Made by a program: the position numbers and the translations under genes. This document shows, one piece after another, positions 44,572 through 52,403 of a DNA stretch of 52,458 nt. The stretch lies in NCBI GenBank assembly GCA_937919625.1, contig CALFRK010000036.1, forward strand, positions 1-52,458. The letters run 5' to 3'. Below the pieces are notes generated by a model. The model did no database searches. It saw only the letters and a list, made by a program, of their open reading frames with translations, and was not told where the DNA came from. Within the stretch, counting starts at the first letter, position 1. Each line of letters starts with the position of its first letter. Origin of the DNA: an uncultured Ilumatobacter sp. Lineage in GTDB: Bacteria > Actinomycetota > Acidimicrobiia > Acidimicrobiales > Ilumatobacteraceae.

Positions 44572-44601
44572 TTGACAGAATCTTTACGAACGCTTGTTCG
44601 T
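44572..44601 (+). promoter_or_regulatory. SOS (LexA) box with -35 element before the DUF222/HNH gene
   Basis: ACGAACGCTTGTTCGT (44586-44601) contains CGAAC-N4-GTTCG, the consensus LexA site of Gram-positive and actinobacterial SOS genes. A perfect TTGACA (44572-44577) lies nine bases before it, and TATCAT (44601-44606) is a possible -10. LexA bound here would block the promoter of the gene at 44662. Confidence 0.85.
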
Positions 44602-44661
44602 ATCATGGTGTTTGACCTGCTACGATAGGGCACTCAACCTCGACAAGCCGGGAGGGGCATC

Positions 44662-45984
44662 ATGCGCAGCGACGGAGTACTCGACACGCTCACCTCGTTG
44701 CTGAACGCCGACCCCGACGTGGCCGATCGCCAGCAAGTCGGAGAGATGATCCGCCGCAACTCGCAGCTGCGCGGCTGGGTCGACGCCGCCGACATTCGTT
44801 TCGCCCGCCGCCTGCGCGAGTTGCAAGCTCAAGGCCAATCCGAAGCTGCCGGTATGGCACTCACCGACGAAGGACGCCGATCCGGTAAAGAAGCCAATGC
44901 CACCGAAAACCGCGAACGGATCTGCGCATCGTTCCCCGCCCTCGAAGACGCACTCGCTGTTGGTGCCGTGTCAGCAGATCATCTCGACGCCCTCGCCCGT
45001 CTGACCCGCAACCTGTCTGATATCGAACGATCCGATTTGCATTTCGTCGCCGACGACGTCGTCAAGTCGGCCACCAATGATTATGTGTCAGAGTTCGAAC
45101 GTAAAACCCGCAACCTGATCGATCACATCCGCAACACGCACGCCCCGAAAGACGAAGCCGCAGAGTTGGATCGGCAGAGGGCCGAGTCGGCGATCAAGCG
45201 GTGGGTCGACAAGGCCTCGGGAATGCACAAAACGTTGATCGAATGCGACCCGATCCGCGACGCCGCCGTTCACGCCGCGATCGACGCCCAACTTGCCCGA
45301 CTCAAGCAACAACCCGAGAACGCCAACATCCCATTCGGGACACTCCGCATCGACGCACTCGTCGCCTCCGTATCTGGCCAGCAACCCGGCCAAGTACGCA
45401 TTCCTGAAGTGTCAGTGCTGATCGATCAACACTCCGCATGTCACGGCCGACACGCTGACACAATCTGCGAAACCTCCGCCGGCGTACCGTTGCCGGTGTC
45501 AACCGTGCAACGCATGTGCTGCGACGCCACCATCCACGGCATCACGATCGGTGACAACGGCGAAGCACTCAACGTCGGACGCGAACTACGCACCGCCAAC
45601 CGAGCACAACGCCGGGCCCTGCGAGCGATGCACCGCACCTGCGCACACCCACACTGCGATGTCGCCTTCGACAACTGCCGGATCCACCACATCATCGCCT
45701 GGATACTCGGCGGCCCGACTGATGTCGACAACTTGCTGCCACTCTGCGAGCAACACCACCACCTCGTCCACGAAGGTCAATGGTCACTCACCATGACCAC
45801 CGGACGAATCGCCGCCTGGATGCGACCAGACGGAACCATCTGGCACACCGGCCCCACCATCAACCGCACCAAACATGGCCACCAGCCGGACGAACCAACC
45901 GAAATAGCCGCCACATCACCACCCGGCACGGCCCCACCCGACACGGTGCCGGCCGCTGGATATCGACAACCCAGCCTCTGCTAG
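44662..45984 (+). CDS. DUF222 domain HNH endonuclease (13E12-repeat type)
   Basis: 440 residues behind GGGAGGGG. A helical DUF222 region (about 1-300) ends in a Cys/His HNH nuclease: HRTCAHPHCDVAFDNC, IHHIIAWILGGPTDVDNL and PLCEQHHHLVH (about 328-375), with all metal and catalytic residues present. Family members are the 13E12 repeat proteins of mycobacteria and often occur in many copies; some mycobacterial copies are LexA-controlled. This one has a perfect LexA box in its promoter, so DNA-damage induction is likely. The biological role is not known; DNA repair or mobile-element work are suggestions only. Confidence 0.92.
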   Translation: MRSDGVLDTLTSLLNADPDVADRQQVGEMIRRNSQLRGWVDAADIRFARRLRELQAQGQSEAAGMALTDEGRRSGKEANATENRERICASFPALEDALAVGAVSADHLDALARLTRNLSDIERSDLHFVADDVVKSATNDYVSEFERKTRNLIDHIRNTHAPKDEAAELDRQRAESAIKRWVDKASGMHKTLIECDPIRDAAVHAAIDAQLARLKQQPENANIPFGTLRIDALVASVSGQQPGQVRIPEVSVLIDQHSACHGRHADTICETSAGVPLPVSTVQRMCCDATIHGITIGDNGEALNVGRELRTANRAQRRALRAMHRTCAHPHCDVAFDNCRIHHIIAWILGGPTDVDNLLPLCEQHHHLVHEGQWSLTMTTGRIAAWMRPDGTIWHTGPTINRTKHGHQPDEPTEIAATSPPGTAPPDTVPAAGYRQPSLC

Positions 45985-46075
45985 CACCCGGCAGCACCGA
46001 GGCCATCCCCCCATTCACCAAACAAGACGACCAACACCCGCCCAGCGCGGGCTGTTGGCGCGCCGACCCGCTAGC

Positions 46076-46957
46076 TCAGCCGGCCTCGCGGGTTCGCCAG
46101 GGGAGTTCGTTGAGATACTTCACAGCGGCGGGATGCGGGTCCATGTGACGGATCTCGGTCGGCAACTGCCGGTCGAGTCGCACCTGACATCCGGGGCACC
46201 AGAACAACATCCGCCCCTGGCGCCCAACGGGGCGGGACTCGATCGTTTCAGAACAGCGAATGCATCCCTGACCGGTTCGGCCATAGACGGCCAGCCCACC
46301 CGAAGTATGACTGGTGGTCGCACGGCGAATCCGGCCCTGATTGGTTCGCACCATCTTGGCGGCCGTGTTGACGATCAGCACCGCGTCATGATGAGTCAGA
46401 TCAGCGATGTGTGTCCACGGGCTCAGCTCGGCCGCCCACAACACCTCGCAGCGGTAGACATTGCCGACGCCCTGCATCACATGCTGGTCAACCATCACAT
46501 CGCGCAAGCGCGCTTGGCGATTGGGATACGACAACATGAGGTCGATCGCCTCGACGAGATTGTCGTCATGCCGACACAGGTCGGGCCCGAGCCGACCCAG
46601 CCCAGGGTGACGTTCCCTGTCGTTCTGGCGATAGGTCTCCACGGTCGGAGCACCGAAACACACCGCAACAAAATCGTCGGTCTGGATCGACGCCCGCAGC
46701 GTGTCCCACGACCGTCGCCAAGGCGCACCTTTTCGATAGACGTGCCACTCGCTCTTGTTCTTGAGATGCGAATTGAGCACGAGCCCGTCGTCCCACATCA
46801 CCTCGAGATGCTTGCCCTTGGCCTCGACGACCTCGACCATGCGACCCGCCTGCGGAACAGGCCCAATCAGGCTGGGGGCATCAAAACGCACCATCGGGTG
46901 ACCGACGAGGGCAGTCCGCATTGCGCATGCGGTTCGGGCAATGTCCACCGCTGTCAT
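46076..46957 (-). CDS. Fpg/Nei-like DNA glycosylase lacking the catalytic Pro-Glu
   Basis: 293 residues of the formamidopyrimidine/endonuclease VIII family. Recognised parts: AKGKHLEVMW (Lys49, beta-strand lysine), the H2TH region RDVMVDQHVMQGVGNVYRCE, SPWTHIADL, and a C-terminal zinc finger CIRC with the second pair in FWCPGCQV (GRQGRMLFWCPGCQ keeps the catalytic-loop Arg). The start is MTAVDIARTA, where active members read MPEGDTV or MPEGHTI: the nucleophilic Pro2 and Glu3 are Thr2 and Ala3. The only in-frame codons before the ATG are GCG TAC GCT CAC CGG GCA, preceded by a stop, so no other start restores them. Base excision is therefore unlikely in the usual way; DNA binding may remain. 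Confidence 0.88.
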   Translation of the reverse strand: MTAVDIARTACAMRTALVGHPMVRFDAPSLIGPVPQAGRMVEVVEAKGKHLEVMWDDGLVLNSHLKNKSEWHVYRKGAPWRRSWDTLRASIQTDDFVAVCFGAPTVETYRQNDRERHPGLGRLGPDLCRHDDNLVEAIDLMLSYPNRQARLRDVMVDQHVMQGVGNVYRCEVLWAAELSPWTHIADLTHHDAVLIVNTAAKMVRTNQGRIRRATTSHTSGGLAVYGRTGQGCIRCSETIESRPVGRQGRMLFWCPGCQVRLDRQLPTEIRHMDPHPAAVKYLNELPWRTREAG

Positions 46958-46962
46958 TGCCC

Positions 46963-46980
46963 GGTGAGCGTACGCTCACC
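46963..46980. promoter_or_regulatory. Perfect 18-bp palindrome directly upstream of the Nei-like gene
   Basis: GGTGAGCGTACGCTCACC is a perfect palindrome ending five bases before the ATG at 46957, where the ribosome site would be. This suits a repressor site or an RNA hairpin that hides the start. The binding protein is unknown. Confidence 0.7.
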
Positions 46981-47036
46981 CACCGCGCGAGGCGGGGATA
47001 CCTCCCGGCCCGATTCGGCTTTCGACCAACCGCCGA

Positions 47037-47576
47037 TCAGGGCAGCTGGCCGACGTGGGCCAGGGCAACCCGCAGAATGCGGTCTTGGCCGCCGGTCATC
47101 TGCCCGATCACGCTCGGGCTCACCACCTCGGCCGGGGTGTACCACGCCAGATCGAGCGCCTCTTGTGTCGGCTCGCACTCGCCGTCGACCGGCACGATGT
47201 AGATCAGGCTGACGGCGTGCTGGCGCGGGTCATAAAACCCAGTGACTTCATTGTCGGGAAAGTATTCGGCGATCGTGAAGGGCGCTGGATTGACGGGGAT
47301 CCGCGGGAGAGCCAGCGGACCGAGGTCTTTTTCGCAGTGGCGCAGCAATGCGTCGCGGATCCGTTCGCCATGGATCACCCGTCCGCTGACGATCAGACGG
47401 CTGATCGAACCGTCGGCCGCCTGCCGCAGCAACAGCCCGATATTGGTGACATTGCCGAGCGCGTCGACCCGCACCGGAACCGCCTCGACATACACGATCG
47501 GCATCTGGGCGCGAACCTGCTCAAGATTGTCGGAAGACAGCCAGATGCTGTCGGTTGCGGTATCGATTTCGCTCAC
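47037..47576 (-). CDS. DUF4916 (NUDIX-superfamily) protein
   Basis: 179 residues of the DUF4916 family: RAQMPIVYVEAVPVRVDALG (23-42), GLLLRQAADGSISRLIVSGR, RDALLRHCEKDLGPLALPRI and DPRQHAVSLIYIVPV. The family belongs to the NUDIX superfamily but a full GX5EX7REUXEEXGU box is not seen, so hydrolase activity is uncertain. It is common in actinobacteria and its role is not known to me. On the minus strand, 79 bases upstream of the Nei-like gene. Confidence 0.85.
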   Translation of the reverse strand: MSEIDTATDSIWLSSDNLEQVRAQMPIVYVEAVPVRVDALGNVTNIGLLLRQAADGSISRLIVSGRVIHGERIRDALLRHCEKDLGPLALPRIPVNPAPFTIAEYFPDNEVTGFYDPRQHAVSLIYIVPVDGECEPTQEALDLAWYTPAEVVSPSVIGQMTGGQDRILRVALAHVGQLP

Positions 47577-47873
47577 TAGCCGACATCCTAAATGGAGGGC
47601 GGGTGGCGCGACCTGGTTTCGGTGCCCGGTTCACCCGACGTTGTCAAACGCACGCGATGAATGACGGCGCCGAGCAACGTCATATCGGAGGCGAACGCGG
47701 CGACGACGTCACGAATCTGGGCCCGGTCAGCCAGGCGCTCGGGTCGGATCGCTCGCGAATCGCCGACTGGGTCGACCAGCAGGTCAGCCATGCCACATCA
47801 TGGCCGTTGATCATGGCCGTACAACATGGCCGTACATCCCGAGTAGCAGCGCTGTTCGCTAGCGTCGACCCAC
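47577..47873. other. Region before mftE, 297 bases, with ATGGCCGT repeats
   Basis: No mftA-like peptide gene (which should end near IDGxCGVY) and no other gene is seen. ATGGCCGT occurs three times at about 47801, 47814 and 47826 with about 12-base phase, just before the mftE start; it may be a regulator site or chance. The divergent DUF4916 gene starts at 47576. Confidence 0.5.
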
Positions 47874-48539
47874 ATGGGCAGCGCCGCGACCTCACTCGGA
47901 GGCATGACGTGGACCGACCTCGTCAGTCCGATCGTCGTCGTGCCAGTCGGCAGCTGCGAGCAGCACGGACCGCACCTACCGCTCCATACCGACACGCTGA
48001 TCGCCACCGAACTTGCGGGCGACCTGGTCGCCCGTCGCAACGACTGTGTGCTCGCTCCACCGATCACGATCACGGCCAGTGGCGAGCACCAGGGTTTCCC
48101 CGGCACCCTGTCGATCGGCACCGACGTAATGGCGAACGTGATAGTCGAGATCGCCCGATCGGCCGACTGGGCATCGGGCATCGTGTTCGTCAACGGACAC
48201 GGCGGCAATTGCGCGGCGATGGATCGAGCGGCCGATGTGTTCCGGCACGAGTCTCGCGAGGTACTGATCTGGTGGCCCCACCTGCCCGACGGCGATCCAC
48301 ACGCCGGCCACACCGAAACCTCGCTGATGCTGGCGCTGGCGCCCGATCAGGTGCGATTCGATGCCGCCGCCCGTGGGCCGATCCCGTCGATGGCCGATCT
48401 GATGCGCCACGGCGTCCGCGGGCTGAGCGAAAACGGGGTGCTCGGCGACCCGTCGCAGGCCAACGCCGATGATGGGCTCGTGATCTTCCGACGCCTCGCC
48501 GACCATCTCGCCGCCGCCACCAACGAATGGATCGGCTGA
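47874..48539 (+). CDS. mftE: Mycofactocin system creatininase-family peptidase MftE
   Basis: 221 residues. MftE removes the C-terminal dipeptide core (Val-Tyr derived AHDP) from the modified MftA peptide during synthesis of the redox cofactor mycofactocin. The creatininase metal site is complete: PVGSCEQHGPHLPLHTDT (Glu, His, Asp at about 26-41), VFVNGHGGN and GHTETSLML. The mycofactocin-branch hallmarks SGEHQGFPGTLSIGTD and SENGVLGDPSQANADDG are both present, which separates it from creatininase itself. It overlaps mftF by one base. The expected mftA, mftB, mftC and mftD are not upstream. Confidence 0.9.
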   Translation: MGSAATSLGGMTWTDLVSPIVVVPVGSCEQHGPHLPLHTDTLIATELAGDLVARRNDCVLAPPITITASGEHQGFPGTLSIGTDVMANVIVEIARSADWASGIVFVNGHGGNCAAMDRAADVFRHESREVLIWWPHLPDGDPHAGHTETSLMLALAPDQVRFDAAARGPIPSMADLMRHGVRGLSENGVLGDPSQANADDGLVIFRRLADHLAAATNEWIG

Positions 48540-49831
48540 TGCCAAAGCCCCAACACTACGGGCTGGACTCGACGGTCCAGATTTACGGCACCACCGTGAT
48601 CGGTGGCTCACCGTTGAAACTTTTTAGGCTCACCGAGGCGGGCGCCGCCCTTGTCTCCATGATCTCCGCCGGGGACCCGGTCAACGATTCGCCGCTGACG
48701 GCGGCGTTGCTCGACGCCGGAGCGATCCACCCCGTGGGGCGCACACCGCTACACACAGCTGCAGACGTCACCGTCGTAGTACCGACCCTCGGCCCCGCCG
48801 AACGCGCTCCCCGAGACGCGATCATCGTCGACGACGGGTCCCAACCGCCCGTTCCAAACGCGACGCTTCGACTCACAAACAACCAGGGGCCAGGTGCCGC
48901 ACGCAACGCCGGGCTGGCGCTCGTCACGACATCACTGGTCGCTTTCGTCGACAGCGACGTCGAGTTGGCCGATGGCTGGCTCGAGCCCCTACTAGCTCAT
49001 TTCGCCGACGACAGGGTTGCATTGGTCGCGCCTCGGATTCGGACCGACAGCGACGACACCGCACTGGGCAAATACGAACACGAGCACAGCTCGCTAGATC
49101 TTGGTCCCTGGCCGGCACGAGTTCGGGCCGGCACCAGGGTTGGCTATGTCCCGGCCGCAACGATCGTATGCCGCGCCGACGCGGTCAGAGAGATCGGAGG
49201 ATTCGACACCTCGCTTCGATACGGGGAAGACGTCGATCTTGTGTGGCGGCTCGTCCATGCCGGCTGGGTATGCCGCTACGAACCGGCCAGCGAGGTGCGC
49301 CACGCTCGACGACCCGATGCGAGGTCGTGGATCCGTCAGCGAATCGGGTATGGCTCGTCAACAGCGCCGCTGGCAAAGCGGCATCCACGATCGGTGGCCC
49401 CACTTCGGATGAGCGGGTGGAGCATCGCCGCATGGACTCTCGGCGCGGTCGGTCGGCCGGTGGCGGGCGCCCTTGTCGGTGCCGGCTCAGCGATCGCACT
49501 GATCAAAAAGCTGCCAGACATTCCGCCTCGCACAGCACTTCGGATAGCGGGACTCGGCAACCTGCGTGCTGCCGATCAGATCGGCTCCGCCGTGCGGAGG
49601 GCGTGGTGGCCACTGTTGGTCGTTGCAGCCTGCCGTTTTAAGTCGGCTCGCAAGGTGTTGCTGGCCGCTGCGGTAAGCGCCCGCAAGCCGTTGCGGCTCG
49701 TCGATGATCTGGCCTTTTCGGTCGGCGTCTGGAAAGGAATGCTGGCCGAGCGAACGCTCGGCCCACTGGTCCCCGAGATCAGCTCGTGGCCGGGACGCTC
49801 GAAGCCAGTGCCACCCGCAGCCGTTCGCTGA
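48539..49831 (+). CDS. mftF: Mycofactocin system glycosyltransferase MftF
   Basis: 430 residues from ATG 48539 (overlapping the mftE stop as TGATG). A family-2 glycosyltransferase that adds glucose units to premycofactocin. The N-terminal MftF-specific part (VQIYGTTVIGGSPLKLFRL, TEAGAALVSM) precedes the GT-A core: DVTVVVPTL, IIVDDGSQP, NNQGPGAARNAGLALVTT, FVDSDVEL, VAPRIRTDS, SSLDLGPWPARVRAGTRVGY, GEDVDLVWRL and RIGYGSSTAPLAKRH. The DXD-like VDSDV and the EDVDLVW motif are intact. C-terminal helices look membrane-associated. The stop region overlaps the converging DUF4395 gene. Confidence 0.9.
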   Translation: MPKPQHYGLDSTVQIYGTTVIGGSPLKLFRLTEAGAALVSMISAGDPVNDSPLTAALLDAGAIHPVGRTPLHTAADVTVVVPTLGPAERAPRDAIIVDDGSQPPVPNATLRLTNNQGPGAARNAGLALVTTSLVAFVDSDVELADGWLEPLLAHFADDRVALVAPRIRTDSDDTALGKYEHEHSSLDLGPWPARVRAGTRVGYVPAATIVCRADAVREIGGFDTSLRYGEDVDLVWRLVHAGWVCRYEPASEVRHARRPDARSWIRQRIGYGSSTAPLAKRHPRSVAPLRMSGWSIAAWTLGAVGRPVAGALVGAGSAIALIKKLPDIPPRTALRIAGLGNLRAADQIGSAVRRAWWPLLVVAACRFKSARKVLLAAAVSARKPLRLVDDLAFSVGVWKGMLAERTLGPLVPEISSWPGRSKPVPPAAVR

Positions 49832-50279
49832 TGTCGGTGCAGTCCTCGCACTCCCAGATGAAGCGATAGGCGATGCAGCCGAGACACACGGCAAGCACCG
49901 ATTCGAGCGACGCCGCTACCACCAGCAGCCCGATCAGCACATAGCTCAGCCCGGGCGCGCCCACCGCCCAACCGATCGCCGCCAACCCGCTGAAGCCCAG
50001 CCCGATGCCCTGGGCGAATCGTTTTGGCGGCCCCGGCGCGAGCCGGTGCTCGATCTTCAATCTGGGGGTGACAATGCGCGTGGCGAACTGCCCGAGCGGG
50101 CTGAGCGTCGGGCCGGTCAGCACCCTCGCCAGGAAGCCATACACCAGCGGCACCAGCAACCATCCCTCGCGGAACAACACGAAGACAACCACCTGGATGA
50201 CGACGCCAGCAGCGACCACACGCGCCGACGTCTCGTTGACCGGGTCAGGGAACTGGAACAACTTGTCCATGGAATCCAC
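49779..50279 (-). CDS. DUF4395 membrane protein
   Basis: 166 residues with four probable membrane helices. The segments FPDPVNETSARVVAAGVVIQ, GFLARVLTGPTLSPLGQFAT, KRFAQGIGLGFSGLAA, and CLGCIAYRF belong to the DUF4395 family, which often accompanies sulfurtransferases or thioredoxin-like proteins. The CLGC pair could be redox active. The start is GTG 50279 or, with a closer AAGGTGG site, ATG 50270. It converges with mftF and overlaps its last 53 bases. Confidence 0.85.
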   Translation of the reverse strand: MDSMDKLFQFPDPVNETSARVVAAGVVIQVVVFVLFREGWLLVPLVYGFLARVLTGPTLSPLGQFATRIVTPRLKIEHRLAPGPPKRFAQGIGLGFSGLAAIGWAVGAPGLSYVLIGLLVVAASLESVLAVCLGCIAYRFIWECEDCTDISERLRVALASSVPATS

Positions 50280-50405
50280 CTTATCCCGACAAATACGATC
50301 AAACTACTCAGGTATTGACCAGGCCGCTGAGATGGGTCCTGAACCGAGGCCGGGGAGTTGGTGATCCGCCACCGCTCGGCCGATCCGAGCCACTACCGTG
50401 CAAAC

Positions 50406-51323
50406 GTGACCGTCCGGCTGACCGTCAACCGCACCCGTTGGTGGAATCACGTCACATACGTGGCCGACACGGTCAACGAACTGGTGCCGGTGGTGAAAGG
50501 CAACGGTTACGGACTCGGCCGCGAAGGTCTGGCGGTCGCCGCCATGAAGCTCTCCTCGATCATCGCCGTCGGAACCGTGCACGAACTCGGCGGCCTACCC
50601 GACCAGGCGACCCCGGTCGTGCTCACACCTACACTCACCGCACCCGATTCGACCGAGCCGGTGCTGACGGTCGGCAACGAGACGCACATCGCCGCCCTAC
50701 AGGGTTGGGGCGGCCGTGTGATCGTCAAGCTCGCCAGCAGCATGCTCCGCTACGGAGGTGGGATTCAACTCGTCGCCGCCGCTCAACAGGCTGGGCTGCG
50801 CACAGTCGGCGTGTCGATCCACCCTCCGCTCGCCGGCGACGACAGTGCCCATCGCTCCGACATCGTTCGCTACCTCCCAGATATCGATCCCTCGCTCGAC
50901 GTCTGGGTCAGCCATCTCGCCCCCACCACTTATGAGACCCTGCCGACCAGCCATCGATACAAGCTGAGGCTCGGCACCTACCTCTGGCACGGTGATCGCG
51001 AGGCACTCAAGCTCGAAGCCGACGTGCTCGACACACGCCCAATCGCCGCAGGTGATCGCGCCGGATACCGGCTGACCGAGGTTTCCGGTGACGGAACGCT
51101 CGTCATGGTCGGGGCCGGCACAGCCAACGGGATCACACCGAACGCCAACGGGCGCAGTCCGTTCCACTTCGACCGCCACCGGCTCGACCTGCTCGAGCCC
51201 TCTCACATGCACACCTCGATGGTGTTCGTACCCGCCGGTGACCCGTGCCCAATCACCGGCGGCTGGGTCGATCTGCAACGCCCGCTCACAATGACCAACG
51301 CCGACCAGTTGCGTTGGACCTGA
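50406..51323 (+). CDS. Alanine-racemase-like PLP protein without catalytic Tyr265
   Basis: 305 residues from GTG 50406; GTG 50361 is an alternative with a close GGGGAG. The fold-type III barrel has the PLP Lys31 in LVPVVKGNGYGLG and the Alr C-terminal linker RLGTYLWHGDREAL with VLDTRPIAAGDRAGYR. At the place of the Alr catalytic-Tyr segment (GYxDGY) it has GAGTANGITPN, and the MCMDQxMVD-type segment near the C-terminus is HTSMVFVP. So the second acid/base Tyr is missing and the protein is about 50 residues short. Racemase activity is doubtful; PLP binding or another amino-acid reaction is possible. The next gene overlaps it. Confidence 0.8.
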   Translation: MTVRLTVNRTRWWNHVTYVADTVNELVPVVKGNGYGLGREGLAVAAMKLSSIIAVGTVHELGGLPDQATPVVLTPTLTAPDSTEPVLTVGNETHIAALQGWGGRVIVKLASSMLRYGGGIQLVAAAQQAGLRTVGVSIHPPLAGDDSAHRSDIVRYLPDIDPSLDVWVSHLAPTTYETLPTSHRYKLRLGTYLWHGDREALKLEADVLDTRPIAAGDRAGYRLTEVSGDGTLVMVGAGTANGITPNANGRSPFHFDRHRLDLLEPSHMHTSMVFVPAGDPCPITGGWVDLQRPLTMTNADQLRWT

Positions 51324-52402
51324 TCGGGCGCCGCTTGGATATTTCGTCACGCAAGCCGGGTCCAGACGTCGTTCGGGCGCTGGCCATGGCCGGCGTTTTG
51401 ATGATGAACTATCACGGCTACCTCATCATCCGGGGTGCTCAGAGCGATGGCGGAGCCCTCTACGACCTCTTCGATCCTTGGACGGGTCCGCTCTCGACCC
51501 GATTCGCAGCCACCTTCGTGTTGACCGCCGGCGTCGGCGTCACATTGATGACCAACAGCTCCGTCGGCGACGCTGACCGCATCGCTGAGATGCGGTGGCG
51601 ACTAGTTCGTCGTGGTCTCTTGCTGTACGCGGGCGGCCTGCTGTTCGACTTCGTATGGGCCGGCACGATCCTGCCGTACTACGGGGCGATGTTCGTGTTG
51701 GCGGCTGCGCTATTCACGCTGCGAGCTAGATGGATCATGCTGGTCGGCGTGACGGCAGCGCTCGCCGGATGGTCGATTCGTTGGTGGCGCTTCGAACGGT
51801 CACTCGACGACCACTCAACAAGTTGGCTGACCAACCCTGGCGCTCGCTCACCTCGCGGACTGTTATTCGATCTGTTCGTCAACGGCACCCACCCGTTGCT
51901 GCCATGGCTGGCCCTGTTGTGCGCAGGAATGCTGCTGGGCCGAATACTTGAAACGAGTTGGTGGCGCCCCGCCGCAGCAAGCGCCGGGTTCACGTTGTAC
52001 GCAGGAGCGCTGCTCGCCAACTCGGCCGCCGAAAGTGAACGGACACTGATCGTGTTGAGCGACGATCCATTCGAACGCGGCCTCGCCTACACGGCCAGCG
52101 CACTCGGCACGGCCCTGATTGCGTTCGTCGTGATCTCGTGGATCGCCGACCGGTTCAGCAGCACCCCGGCAGTCAACGCTCTCCAGCACGCCGGGCAGAT
52201 GTCATTGACGATCTATCTCGCCCACGCGCTGGCGTTCAATCTGTCGGTCGACTGGCTCGATATCGTCGAACCGGGCGGGATCGGCACGGCTCTGGCGTGC
52301 ACCCTCGTGTTTTGGCTGGCAGCCACATCGGCCGCCGTGTGGTACCAACGCCGCTACGGACGCGGCCCAGCCGAGCAGCTGTACCGGCGCCTCACAGCCT
52401 GA
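51314..52402 (+). CDS. YeiB/DUF418-like integral membrane protein
   Basis: About 360 residues with about ten membrane helices. The start PGPDVVRALAMAGVLMMNYHGYL is the opening of the DUF418/DUF1624-type acyltransferase-like group (heparan-acetyltransferase fold). Further segments are VLTAGVGVTLMT, RRGLLLYAGGLLFDFVWAG, ILPYYGAMFVLAAALF, GTHPLLPWLALLCAGMLLGR and LTIYLAHALAF. The start is unclear: TTG 51314 gives a ten-base overlap with the racemase-like gene; GTG 51245 would overlap it by 79. Possibly modifies an envelope amino-acid or sugar substrate together with the upstream protein (inference). Confidence 0.8.
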   Translation: MDLIGRRLDISSRKPGPDVVRALAMAGVLMMNYHGYLIIRGAQSDGGALYDLFDPWTGPLSTRFAATFVLTAGVGVTLMTNSSVGDADRIAEMRWRLVRRGLLLYAGGLLFDFVWAGTILPYYGAMFVLAAALFTLRARWIMLVGVTAALAGWSIRWWRFERSLDDHSTSWLTNPGARSPRGLLFDLFVNGTHPLLPWLALLCAGMLLGRILETSWWRPAAASAGFTLYAGALLANSAAESERTLIVLSDDPFERGLAYTASALGTALIAFVVISWIADRFSSTPAVNALQHAGQMSLTIYLAHALAFNLSVDWLDIVEPGGIGTALACTLVFWLAATSAAVWYQRRYGRGPAEQLYRRLTA

Positions 52403-52403
52403 A

